Assembly: GCF_000447205.1 (NCBI RefSeq)
Contig: NZ_AUWY01000136.1
Span: 1-64,000, forward strand
Source: Sphingobium ummariense RL-3
GTDB lineage: Bacteria; Pseudomonadota; Alphaproteobacteria; Sphingomonadales; Sphingomonadaceae
DNA: 64,000 bases
Direction of reading: 5' to 3'
A program made the position numbers and the translations under genes. This document shows, piece after piece, positions 17,343-25,279 of the stretch (the stretch's first letter is position 1; each line of letters begins with the position of its first letter). The notes below the pieces were generated by a model, which saw nothing but the letters and a program-made list of their open reading frames with translations, did no database searches and was not told the DNA's origin.

Positions 17343-18377
17343 ATGACTAAGCTCTTGAATGACCATCGGATCGATCCACGGATCAAGGCTGTTTTCGGCG
17401 AATATGGCGCGCCGGCCGCGTCCGATCTGCTTACGCGCGAAGAGCTGATCGAATTCATGCACACGCCCGAAGCGCAGGCGGCCGTAGCGGCCGACGCGCA
17501 ATTTTTTGCGGAAGCCGTGTGCGAAGCGTCTGCGCCGTCCTCCGGCATCATCTATGAAACCAAGACCTTCATTTCGCAGCCCGACGGGAATGAGATCAAG
17601 ATCCAGTATATCCGCCCCGAAGGCGCGGGCGTCCTGCCCTGCGTCTACTATATGCATGGCGGCGGGATGGCGACCTTGTCCGCCTTCGACCCCAATTATC
17701 GGGGATGGGGCAGCATCATCGCAGCGCAGGGCGTAGCGGTCGCCATGGTCGATTTCCGCAACAGCCTGCTGCCGTCTTCCGCGCCTGAAATCGCGCCCTT
17801 TCCCGCCGGCCTCAACGACTGTGTTTCCGGGCTGAAATGGGTCCACGCGCATGCGGAGGAGTTGCAGATCGATCCTGACCGGATCACGCTTGCCGGCGAG
17901 AGCGGCGGCGGCAATCTGGCGCTGGCGACCGCGCTGAAGCTTAATCGTGACGGCGACATCGGCCTTATCAACGGCGTCTATTCGCTGTGCCCCTTCATCG
18001 CAGGGCAGTGGCCGCACCCTGATCATCCGTCATCGCACAATAATGAAGGCATCTTCATCAGCATCGGCAACAATCGCCTGACGCTGGCCTATGGTATCGA
18101 GGCGTTCGAGCGGAAAGACCCGCTGGCTTGGCCCATCTTCGCGTCTGAAGACGATCTAAAAGGGCTGCCGCAAACCGTCATCAGTGTGAATGAGTGCGAT
18201 CCCCTTCATGACGAAGGCGTCGCTTTCTATCGCAAGCTGCTGGCGGCGGGCGTGCCCGCGCGGTGCCGCTCCTTGATCGGGACGGTGCATGCGGTCGAGA
18301 TTTTGCCGCGATGCGCGCCCGATATCAGCGCCAACACCGCCAACGACATCGCCTATCTCGCGCGGACCGGCAAGTGA
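17343..18377 (+). CDS. alpha/beta hydrolase of the HSL family (esterase)
   Basis: Serine esterase or lipase of 344 residues, cytosolic. The HSL oxyanion motif HGGGM begins at His105, the nucleophile elbow GESGGG has Ser187, and the triad is completed by Asp286 (NECDPLHDEG) and His316 (GTVHAVE). Members hydrolyse short or bulky carboxylic esters. It is first in a four-gene unit with an aldolase, an HD-domain protein and a second hydrolase, downstream of motif copy A. The ATG follows the sequence GGAGAGGCATAG, which contains a good ribosome-binding site. Confidence 0.85.
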   Translation: MTKLLNDHRIDPRIKAVFGEYGAPAASDLLTREELIEFMHTPEAQAAVAADAQFFAEAVCEASAPSSGIIYETKTFISQPDGNEIKIQYIRPEGAGVLPCVYYMHGGGMATLSAFDPNYRGWGSIIAAQGVAVAMVDFRNSLLPSSAPEIAPFPAGLNDCVSGLKWVHAHAEELQIDPDRITLAGESGGGNLALATALKLNRDGDIGLINGVYSLCPFIAGQWPHPDHPSSHNNEGIFISIGNNRLTLAYGIEAFERKDPLAWPIFASEDDLKGLPQTVISVNECDPLHDEGVAFYRKLLAAGVPARCRSLIGTVHAVEILPRCAPDISANTANDIAYLARTGK

Positions 18378-18443
18378 GGATGGCTCCGCCCTCTGCCGAT
18401 GTCGCTGGCTCGCCTTTCGACGGAATTGCTAAAGGAGATTGCA

Positions 18444-19241
18444 ATGGCTGACGGTTCTTGGTCGCCGACACCTTCATTGAAAAGTCAGGTGAGCGAAGCG
18501 GAATGGCGGATGCGGGTCGATCTCGCCGCGCTGTATCGGCTCGTGGCTCTGCATGGTTGGGACGATATGGTCTATACCCATATCTCCGCACGGGTGCCGG
18601 GGCCGGAAGAGCATTTTCTCATCAACCCCTACGGCATCTTCTTCGAGGAAATGACGGCGTCGTCGCTGGTGAAGATCGATATGGAGGGCAATATCGTTCA
18701 GGATACGCCCTACAAGGTCAATGCGGCGGGTTTCACCATCCACTCGGCGATCCATGGCGCGCGGGAGGATGTGAAGTTCGTGATGCATCTTCATACCGAT
18801 CAGGGCATCGCCGTGTCGGCGCAGAAGGAGGGGTTGCTGCCGCTCAGCCAGACCGCGCTCGCGATCCTGCCCGAGCTTGCCTATCATGACTATGAAGGCA
18901 TCGCGCTCGATCTGGATGAGCGCGAGCGGCTGGTCGCTGACCTCGGCAACAACGCGGCGATGCTGCTCCGCAATCACGGGACGCTGGCGGTCGGGCTGGA
19001 TGCGGGGGATTGCTGGCGGACCATGTTCATATTGGAGCGGGCCTGCAAGATTCAGGTCATGGCGCTGACCGCAGGACGCGACGGCGTGTTGATCGCGCCG
19101 GAAGAAGCGCAGGATACCGTTGCCCGTCAAATGGCGGCGCGTGGCCCGCTCCGGCTGGAGGGCGGCCAGTCCGCCTATGAACTGATCTGGCCGGGCTGCC
19201 TGCGCCGCCTGCATCGTCAACTGCCGGGCTTCGACGCCTGA
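18444..19241 (+). CDS. class II aldolase/adducin family protein
   Basis: Zinc-dependent aldolase-fold protein of 265 residues. The metal ligands of the fuculose-phosphate-aldolase family are visible as His115 and His117 (HLHTDQG) and His178 (RNHGTLAVG). Members cleave or decarboxylate hydroxy-carbonyl compounds. The ATG at 18444 was chosen because AAAGGAG lies just upstream; 15 further in-frame codons upstream have no support. In this setting it may carry out a retro-aldol or decarboxylation step on a side chain released by the neighbouring hydrolases. Confidence 0.82.
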   Translation: MADGSWSPTPSLKSQVSEAEWRMRVDLAALYRLVALHGWDDMVYTHISARVPGPEEHFLINPYGIFFEEMTASSLVKIDMEGNIVQDTPYKVNAAGFTIHSAIHGAREDVKFVMHLHTDQGIAVSAQKEGLLPLSQTALAILPELAYHDYEGIALDLDERERLVADLGNNAAMLLRNHGTLAVGLDAGDCWRTMFILERACKIQVMALTAGRDGVLIAPEEAQDTVARQMAARGPLRLEGGQSAYELIWPGCLRRLHRQLPGFDA

Positions 19242-19273
19242 CTATATTGATGCTCATGCAAGAAAGTCCGACC

Positions 19274-19873
19274 ATGTCCGACACCAAGGAAATCGAAGGC
19301 GCCACGACCCATTTCACGCAAATGGCGGATTCCACCAGAGAGGACTGGGCGATCATCGACAGCCATTACAAGCCCTTCCACGCGGGCTTGTCCAACCGGA
19401 TATTGACGCATCTGAAGTTGCTGGACGGCGACTTCGGTGGCTATCCGGTCGATCGGCTGGAACATAGCGTCCAGTCTGCCACGCGCGCCTATCGGGCGGG
19501 GATGGACGAGGAATATGTCGTGTGCGCCCTGCTGCACGACATTGGCGATACGCTGGGTTCGGGCAATCATGCCGATCTCGCGGCCGCGATCCTGAAGCCC
19601 TATGTCTCTGAAAAGAACCATTGGATGGTGGAGAAGCACGCCATCTTCCAAGGCTACTATTTCTTCCACCATATCGGCGAAGACCAGCATATGCGGGAGA
19701 AGTTCAGGGGCCACCCGCATTTCGAGTACACGGCGGATTTCTGCCACCTCTACGATCAGTCCGCGTTCGATGCCAATTATGAAAGCATGCCGCTCGAAGC
19801 GTTCGAGCCGATGGTCCACCGGCTGTTTTCGACGATGCGCTATTCCTTCTACAAAAGCCCGACCGCAGAATAA
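19274..19873 (+). CDS. HD-domain protein, PhnZ/MIOX-like
   Basis: Protein of 199 residues with an HD-fold metal site: His64 (RLEHSVQS), the signature HD at 88-89 (LLHDIGD), and further histidines in the NHWMVEKH and FHHIGEDQH segments. The pattern resembles small HD proteins related to the diiron oxygenases PhnZ and myo-inositol oxygenase. It could therefore be an oxygenase rather than a phosphohydrolase. If so, it would be the only candidate oxygen-inserting enzyme in the catabolic locus. The start is uncertain: ATG at 19274 (after AGAAAG), with in-frame ATGs at 19247, 19250 and 19256. Confidence 0.72.
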   Translation: MSDTKEIEGATTHFTQMADSTREDWAIIDSHYKPFHAGLSNRILTHLKLLDGDFGGYPVDRLEHSVQSATRAYRAGMDEEYVVCALLHDIGDTLGSGNHADLAAAILKPYVSEKNHWMVEKHAIFQGYYFFHHIGEDQHMREKFRGHPHFEYTADFCHLYDQSAFDANYESMPLEAFEPMVHRLFSTMRYSFYKSPTAE

Positions 19874-19893
19874 TCGGCCGATAGCAGACAGAC

Positions 19894-20745
19894 ATGATCG
19901 AAACGCGCTGCGTCAGCCTGAACGACCTTGAATTCACCGTCGACATCGCGGGTCACGAGCATGAGCAGACCGTTCTGCTGCTCCATGGCTTCCCGGAATC
20001 GCGCTATATGTGGCATGCCCAGGTCGAGGCGCTGTCGGCGGCGGGCTTTCGGGTCATCGCGCCCGACCAGCGCGGCTATTCCACGGGCGCGCGCCCAGCC
20101 GACCAGGATTCCTACCGGGTGGAGTTCATCGTTCAGGATGCGGTCGACCTGATGGAGGCGCTGGACATCCCGAACTTCCATCTGGTGGGACATGACTGGG
20201 GCGGGCAGATCGCATGGTTGCTTGCAGCAGCTCATCCGGAGCGGATCCGCACGCTGAGCGTCTTGTCGCGACCGCATCCGGCGGCGTTTGCGCGGGCGAT
20301 GGCGGAAGACCCGGAACAGCCGGAGCGTTCGCGTCACCACCGCTTCCTGAAGGATGCGGACGCCTATGACCGGATGCGGGTGGACGGACTTCGACCCTTG
20401 CGGGAAGCGCTGGAAACCCAATATGTGCCGCCGGAGATCGCAGCCGTTCACATCGCCAAGCTCGCCGAGCCGGGCGGGGTGGAAGGCGCGATCAACTGGT
20501 ATCGCGCCAGCGGTTTCACGGGCGCGCAGACGCCGGCTATCGACCTGCCCACCCTCTATATCTGGGGCACGCAAGACGCGACGGTCGGGCGCTATGCGGC
20601 GGAACTGACGTCCGACTATGTGACCGGACCCTTCCGGTTCGAGATTGTCGAAGGGGCGGGGCATTTCATCGTCGATCAATGCCCCGACTCCGTGTCGAGC
20701 TTGTTGCTGAACCATATCAGGCAAGGCGCGGACAGCCCCGCATGA
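19894..20745 (+). CDS. alpha/beta hydrolase, epoxide hydrolase/haloalkane dehalogenase type
   Basis: Hydrolase of 283 residues with HGFPESRYMW (residues 31-40), Asp101 as probable nucleophile in GHDWGG, Asp228 (WGTQDATV) and His257 (GAGHFI). An Asp nucleophile in GHDWGG is typical of epoxide hydrolases and dehalogenases. It is the second enzyme of this class in the locus and the last gene of the 17343 unit. The IS3 element begins about 220 bp downstream. Confidence 0.8.
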   Translation: MIETRCVSLNDLEFTVDIAGHEHEQTVLLLHGFPESRYMWHAQVEALSAAGFRVIAPDQRGYSTGARPADQDSYRVEFIVQDAVDLMEALDIPNFHLVGHDWGGQIAWLLAAAHPERIRTLSVLSRPHPAAFARAMAEDPEQPERSRHHRFLKDADAYDRMRVDGLRPLREALETQYVPPEIAAVHIAKLAEPGGVEGAINWYRASGFTGAQTPAIDLPTLYIWGTQDATVGRYAAELTSDYVTGPFRFEIVEGAGHFIVDQCPDSVSSLLLNHIRQGADSPA

Positions 20746-20788
20746 CGAAGGCGTCCGCGTCTCGGATGTTTGACCCCACGGTTTGATG

Positions 20789-20953
20789 GTGCGATCCCTT
20801 CGTCGGAATGGAAGGACGCACCCGCAGGCTTTGGTCGCGACGCTGCGCCGGGCGCCGCGGATCAACCCCAAGACGGTGGCGAAATGGTGTAAGCGGAGAA
20901 GGCGATGGTGGTCGTGTTTCGCCGCCGCACGCGTGAACCGTAGACGGGATTGA
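20789..20953 (+). pseudogene. fragment resembling an IS481-type transposase N-terminus
   Basis: A short frame contains HPQALVATLRRAPRINPKTVAKW followed by Lys/Arg, which resembles the N-terminal helix-turn-helix of IS481-like transposases (INPKTVAKWKKR). The frame stops after 54 codons with no DDE domain. I read it as old insertion-sequence debris between the hydrolase operon and the IS3 element. Confidence 0.4.
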
Positions 20954-21027
20954 AGACAGGAGCTGTGACGTGAGCCCCTGAAATGTGACCGATTTTAGGT
21001 AGAGTCCGACGAAAGGAGTCGGACGGA

Positions 21028-21294
21028 ATGAAGCGCAGCAGGTTCAGCGAAGAGCAGATCATCGCGATCTTGAAGGAGCAGGAGGCTGGCATGGCGACGG
21101 CAGATGTGTGCCGGCGTCACGGGATCAGCTCTGCGACGTTCTACAAATGGAAGTCGAAATATGGCGGGCTAGAGGTGTCGGAGGCCCGGCGCCTGCGGAC
21201 GCTGGAGGAGGAGAACTCCCGGCTGAAGAAGCTACTGGCCGAGGCGATGCTCGACAATGTCGTATTGAAGGATCTGGCGTCAAAAAAATGGTGA
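21028..21294 (+). CDS. IS3-family transposase OrfA
   Basis: Protein of 88 residues with the OrfA helix-turn-helix ([29 protein letters not shown]) and a leucine-zipper coiled coil ([14 protein letters not shown]). It binds the element ends. The 3' end carries seven A (21282-21288) just before the stop, the expected site of -1 programmed frameshifting into OrfB. Confidence 0.92.
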   Translation: MKRSRFSEEQIIAILKEQEAGMATADVCRRHGISSATFYKWKSKYGGLEVSEARRLRTLEEENSRLKKLLAEAMLDNVVLKDLASKKW

Positions 21295-22178
21295 CGCCCG
21301 GCGCGAAGCGGGAAGCGGTCGCCCATGCTCGTGAACATCACGGGCTGAGCGAGCGTCGGGCGTGCAGTCTGGTTGGCGTGAGCCGCAGGGTGATCCGGTA
21401 TCAACCGACAAGGGTTGATGATGCGCCCTTGCGGGCGCGGTTGCGTGAGCTGGCGGCGGAACGCCGCCGGTTCGGCTACCGTCGCCTGGGCTATCTTCTG
21501 GCGCGAGAGGGTATGACGCCCAACCACAAGAAGCTGCGGCGCATCTACCGCGAGGAGAACCTGCGCGTGCGCCGTCGTGGTGGCCGTAAGCGGGCCTTGG
21601 GCACGCGAGCGCCGATGCTGTTGCCGGACGGGCCGAACCAGCGCTGGTCGCTGGACTTCGTCTCCGACACGCTGACGTGCAGCCGTCGCTTTCGCATCCT
21701 GTGCGTGGTCGATGATTACACGCGGGAATGCCTCGCGCTGGTGGCCGACACGTCGCTGTCGGGCGTGCGGGTCGCGCGGGAGCTGACGCGGCTGATCGGA
21801 CTGCGCGGCAAGCCGCATACGGTGGTCAGCGACAACGGCACCGAACTGACCTCGTCGGCCATCCTGCGCTGGTCGCAAGAGCGTCGGGTCGAGTGGCATT
21901 ACATCGCGCCGGGCAAGCCGATGCAGAACGGCTTCGTCGAGAGCTTCAACGGCCGGCTGCGCGACGAGTGCCTCAATGAGACGCTGTTCACCTCACTGGC
22001 GCATGCCCGCTTTGTGCTCGACGCTTGGCAGCACGACTACAACCACGTCAGGCCGCACTCGAAACTGGGCGGGAAGACCCCTGCTGAGATCGCCGGCCAA
22101 CCTGTCTGGGGGCATGCCCCCAGACAGGTTGCCATCACCTCAACCAACCATCATGAAGGAGCGAGACTCTACCTCTGA
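21288..22178 (+). CDS. IS3-family transposase OrfB (DDE integrase)
   Basis: Catalytic part, about 297 residues, read in the -1 frame from the A7 run. The frame is open from 21108, but transposase similarity starts near [11 protein letters not shown]. The DDE residues are visible as Asp in [11 protein letters not shown], Asp in VVSDNGTE and Glu in [17 protein letters not shown]. It is normally made as an OrfAB fusion by frameshifting. All three catalytic residues are present, so the element may be active. A perfect 32-bp palindrome lies inside its 3' end. Confidence 0.9.
   Translation: MVTPGAKREAVAHAREHHGLSERRACSLVGVSRRVIRYQPTRVDDAPLRARLRELAAERRRFGYRRLGYLLAREGMTPNHKKLRRIYREENLRVRRRGGRKRALGTRAPMLLPDGPNQRWSLDFVSDTLTCSRRFRILCVVDDYTRECLALVADTSLSGVRVARELTRLIGLRGKPHTVVSDNGTELTSSAILRWSQERRVEWHYIAPGKPMQNGFVESFNGRLRDECLNETLFTSLAHARFVLDAWQHDYNHVRPHSKLGGKTPAEIAGQPVWGHAPRQVAITSTNHHEGARLYL
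22099..22130. repeat. perfect 32-bp palindrome inside the transposase gene
   Basis: The 16-bp arm AACCTGTCTGGGGGCA is followed immediately by its exact reverse complement, with no loop. It lies within the last 30 codons of orfB. Confidence 0.85.
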
Positions 22179-22214
22179 ATGGTAACAATCAGGGGCTCAC
22201 GTCAGCGTCTAAAA

Positions 22215-22619
22215 ATGAATGGGTCGTCACAAGAAATAGCGACAGTCAGCATGTATAAGCAATATATCGCCTGCCTTAATGCCCGTGCCTGGAACGAGCT
22301 TGGCGAATTCGTGGCTGCCGATGTGGTCCACAATGAGCGCCCGCTCGGGGTCTATGGCTATCGGGCCATGCTTGAAGAGAATGTCCGAGACATCCCGGAC
22401 CTTTATTTCAACGCCGATATCGATGTGGCGAATGCCAGTCATGTCGCCTCACGGCTTCGTTTCGACTGCACGCCTGCGCAAGAGTTTCTTGGCGTTCCAG
22501 TCAACGGACGGCGCGTCGTGTTTCACGAACATGCTTTTTACACTTTGCGAGCTGGCAAGATCGCAGAAGTTTTCTCGGTCATCGATAAGACAGCAGTTGA
22601 AGCGCAGGTGAGGCGCTAG
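22215..22619 (+). CDS. SnoaL-like / NTF2-fold protein
   Basis: Small protein of 134 residues with the SnoaL ester-cyclase pattern: YKQYIACLNARAWNELGEFVAADVVHNERPLG, then EFLGVPVNGRRVVFHEHAFYTLRAGKIAEVFSVID. The family includes polyketide cyclases, dehydratases and isomerases, and many catabolic helpers of unknown reaction. The IS3 element ends 10 bp before the chosen ATG, so the native promoter is probably lost or replaced. The last four bases overlap the 3' end of the convergent AraC gene. Confidence 0.75.
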   Translation: MNGSSQEIATVSMYKQYIACLNARAWNELGEFVAADVVHNERPLGVYGYRAMLEENVRDIPDLYFNADIDVANASHVASRLRFDCTPAQEFLGVPVNGRRVVFHEHAFYTLRAGKIAEVFSVIDKTAVEAQVRR

Positions 22620-23740
22620 CTATCGCACAGGCGGCGTTGGAGGCGGTAGGCCGTCGGCGACATGCCGAGCCAGTCGAAGCAGGCGCGCCAGAGGCTGCGG
22701 CGATCCGAAAAGCCGAGATCGAACGCGATGTCGTCCAGATTGGCGTCCGTTGCAAGCAGGGTGCAAAGTTTCCGCATCCGAACTTCCCGCGAGAGCTCGC
22801 GGAAGCTCGTTCCTTCCTGCGTGAGCTTGCGCTGCAAGGTTGCCGCGCTCATCCCGAGCTTGCGCGCCGCGACACGCTGACTGGGAATTTCATCCTGCAT
22901 CAGCACCCGCAATTCCTCCACGATCGAGCTGGACGCCTCCGAATGCATCGAGCGCGGCGACCGTTGCGCGATTTCCATGAAGACGGACGATTCATGGAAG
23001 GAGAAGCTCTTGTACCGGCGCACGCCGAGCGGCATGTCGAGAATCCCCTTGGGATAAACCATCGAGACGCCGGTGCCGTGCCGCCAGCAACTGGTCGCCA
23101 GTCCTGTCAGCAGCGACTCGTTGCGATCGGCCAGCAGGCTCGACAATCGCGTGCGGACCGGCTCGATCCACTGGCCGGTGCCCCAGACCAGGACGCAGTG
23201 AAACACGATCGCGATGAGTTCGGCATAGATTTCCCCGCGTTCGGAAAGATCGTTCATCGCATAGGTGATGTTGATGCCGTCCGAGCCATAGCCGACCGAT
23301 ATCGTCATGCCGGATGGGATGACCTGAACGAACTCGCAGAAGCGCTTCAACCCTTCGCCGACTGAATCCATATGGTTCACTGCGGTGAAGATGACCGTCC
23401 AGCTGCCCTTGGGCAAGGGGCGGGGGGTGCAGCCATGGCCCTCATCGTCATATTTATAGACGCCATCGACGCACAGATTCCAGAAATCGACGCGGGAAAT
23501 GCTCGCCGGCAACTGACCTGCAGCGTCGCACAGCCCGGCTCCCACCATCAGCGCGCGCGCCCGTTCCGGCCCGAAAAATGTTTCGACATAATGTCTGGAG
23601 AGCTGTTCGGCGCCGAAATTGCGCGTTGCGGTCGAAAAGAGGACCGAGTGCCTGTCGGGCATCGCGCTGGGCCATGCCTGGGAGCCGAACATTGACGGAT
23701 AGCCGCTCGATTCCTGAACTCGGCAGAGGTTCGCTTTCAT
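22616..23740 (-). CDS. AraC-family transcriptional regulator (OruR/arabinose-binding-domain type)
   Basis: Regulator of 374 residues. The N-terminal 200 residues fit the AraC-type ligand domain found in OruR/Rv1395-like regulators. The C-terminus has both helix-turn-helix units (SQRVAARKLGMSAATLQRKL and LDDIAFDLGFSDRRSLWRACFDWLGMSPTAYR). Such proteins usually activate catabolic genes in response to substrate and bind direct repeats. It is divergent from the double TetR gene and is a candidate reader of the repeated motif, whose TTGCG blocks form a direct repeat 14 bp apart. Confidence 0.85.
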   Translation of the reverse strand: MKANLCRVQESSGYPSMFGSQAWPSAMPDRHSVLFSTATRNFGAEQLSRHYVETFFGPERARALMVGAGLCDAAGQLPASISRVDFWNLCVDGVYKYDDEGHGCTPRPLPKGSWTVIFTAVNHMDSVGEGLKRFCEFVQVIPSGMTISVGYGSDGINITYAMNDLSERGEIYAELIAIVFHCVLVWGTGQWIEPVRTRLSSLLADRNESLLTGLATSCWRHGTGVSMVYPKGILDMPLGVRRYKSFSFHESSVFMEIAQRSPRSMHSEASSSIVEELRVLMQDEIPSQRVAARKLGMSAATLQRKLTQEGTSFRELSREVRMRKLCTLLATDANLDDIAFDLGFSDRRSLWRACFDWLGMSPTAYRLQRRLCDS

Positions 23741-23792
23741 ATCCAGCCTCTCTCATGTCGGCCCGTCGTTGCGAGGCCAGTCCTTGACATAA

Positions 23793-23810
23793 TTTGTACT
23801 ATAGGACAAA
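23793..23810. promoter_or_regulatory. palindromic operator candidate between araC-type and tetR-type genes
   Basis: TTTGTACTATAGGACAAA is an 18-bp inverted repeat matching at 16 of 18 positions. It lies centrally in the 151-bp gap between the two divergent regulator genes, and a TTGACA hexamer overlaps its left side (23784-23789). Size and placement suit an autoregulatory TetR operator. Confidence 0.5.
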
Positions 23811-23891
23811 AAATGGTTCAAGGCAATGCCTGCCGCCTGTGGCTTAGGAGAGGATAGTTCCGCGTTGGCCGTCGCCCGTCGCCTTTCGACC

Positions 23892-25142
23892 ATGCCGGAT
23901 AAGCGCGCGCGGGCGCGTGAGCCGAAGCGCGCGCCGGCGCAGGCGCGGTCGGTCGAAACCCGCAAACGGATCATCGAAGGGGCGATCCTGGTGCTGGCGG
24001 AGCGCGGAATTGCGGGAATGACTCACCGGGAAATCGCCCGCACCGCAGGCGTTTCGCTTGCATCGACGACCTACCATTTCGCCAGCAAGTTCGACATATT
24101 GGCGGCGGCATCCCAGGAAATGCTGGATCATGACACGCTTCTTCTTCCCAGCGATGATGCCGCCGGGTCGAGCGAGGGGGCAGGGGCGGGATGCCCGCGA
24201 TCCTGGCTTATCGCCTTTCTTGCCAAGGTTGCCGGGGAGCAGCGCGTGCGTGGGGCGTGCTGGACCGAAATCATGCTGGACGCGCCGCGCCACCCGGAAT
24301 CCCTCGCGCTGGCTCGCCGCTGGTTCGCCGCCGCGACCAAAGTCTGGAGCGAATGGGCGGCCACCTCAGGGGATGGCGACAGCGATCTTACCGCGCGATC
24401 TTATGGTGACGTAACGATCGGGCTTCTCCTTTTCGTGCTCGTTCTCCGCCCGACCGAAGAGGATTTGAAGGCGGTGTTCGATGGCGGTGAAGACCCTCTC
24501 GACCGGTGGGGCCATGGGCAGAAGGTTGCCCCCGCCAAACCCGCCCGACAGAGCGGCAAGTCGGCGGTGACGCGCGAAGCGATATTGCGGGCGACGCTCG
24601 ACGAACTGGTTTCCAAGGGCCAGACGGCGATCGGGCTGAAGGCGATGGCGAGCAAGGCGGGACTTTCCCCGTCTGCGGCCTTTTACCACTTCCCCACGAC
24701 CGCCAGCCTGATCGAAACCGCCCAGCATCGCCTGTTTGAAAATGCGAAGGATCGCTACCGCATCGTCGCGTCGATGGAGCGTGGAGTAGAGAGCCTGGAA
24801 AGGCTGATCGATCGAACGAGCGTCATCTTCTTTCGCGAGGCGACGGAATATGCGCTGGAAAGCCTCGCCATCTATCGGGTCTGGCTCGAGGCCAGCCGTC
24901 AGCCGTCGCTGCAATCCGCGATCTGGGCCGACATTGCGGACCAGCACAGCGCCTGGCGGCGCCTTTTGACGCCGATCTCCTCGTCGCTGCGCCCGCTTGA
25001 TCCGCTGCTGTCCCAGGCGCTGTTCACGGGAAAGCTGATCCGGCTGGTGGCGAGCGGATCGCGGACGGAGGATCTCGCCCATGTACGCCGGGAGTTCGCC
25101 CATGATCTGGGGATGATCTCCTCCGGCCGGTTCTGGCTGTAA
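23892..25142 (+). CDS. double TetR-family regulator (two TetR units in one chain)
   Basis: Regulator of 416 residues made of two complete TetR units. The first has its helix-turn-helix at about residues 43-70 (MTHREIARTAGVSLASTTYHFASKFDIL). The second starts near residue 226 (TREAILRATLDELVSKG) with AMASKAGLSPSAAFYHFPTTASLI. A normal TetR is about 200 residues and dimerises, so this chain could form a pseudo-dimer on one operator. The ATG at 23892 was chosen at the start of the basic N-terminal arm; an ATG at 23826 and a TTG at 23863 are in frame. It reads toward the 20-kb gene run and is the best candidate for its repressor. Confidence 0.82.
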   Translation: MPDKRARAREPKRAPAQARSVETRKRIIEGAILVLAERGIAGMTHREIARTAGVSLASTTYHFASKFDILAAASQEMLDHDTLLLPSDDAAGSSEGAGAGCPRSWLIAFLAKVAGEQRVRGACWTEIMLDAPRHPESLALARRWFAAATKVWSEWAATSGDGDSDLTARSYGDVTIGLLLFVLVLRPTEEDLKAVFDGGEDPLDRWGHGQKVAPAKPARQSGKSAVTREAILRATLDELVSKGQTAIGLKAMASKAGLSPSAAFYHFPTTASLIETAQHRLFENAKDRYRIVASMERGVESLERLIDRTSVIFFREATEYALESLAIYRVWLEASRQPSLQSAIWADIADQHSAWRRLLTPISSSLRPLDPLLSQALFTGKLIRLVASGSRTEDLAHVRREFAHDLGMISSGRFWL

Positions 25143-25177
25143 GACGATCGATCGAATTGCGATTTCCGCCTTGCGGC

Positions 25178-25211
25178 AAATTGCGACATCGCGGGTGCGA
25201 TCAACCATCAT
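25178..25211 (+). promoter_or_regulatory. repeated operator-like motif, copy C
   Basis: AAATTGCGACA (25178-25188), GGGTGCG (25193-25199) and CATCAT (25206-25211), with the same spacing as the other copies. It ends 68 bp before the TonB receptor start that opens the long gene run. Confidence 0.6.
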
Positions 25212-25279
25212 TCTCCATCTAGCTGAAATCGATAAAAAGCGAATCGGCACAAAAAGACAAAACTGATGGAGGGGTTGTC

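Larger units (their letters stand above)
20966..22204 (+). mobile_element. IS3-family insertion sequence (IS407-like), 1239 bp
   Basis: The ends share the 16-bp terminal sequence TGACGTGAGCCCCTGA (20966-20981 and, inverted, 22189-22204), with imperfect continuation inward. It contains overlapping orfA and orfB joined by an A7 slippery run. The flanking 4-bp sequences (GCTG and GCGT) do not match, so no target-site duplication is visible. The element separates the hydrolase operon from the SnoaL-like gene. Confidence 0.85.

Noticed and set aside
23784-23806. TTGACA and nearby TATAGG as a sigma-70 promoter for the double TetR gene
   Set aside because: The spacing between the two hexamers is far below 16-18 bp, so they cannot form one promoter; only the palindrome was kept.
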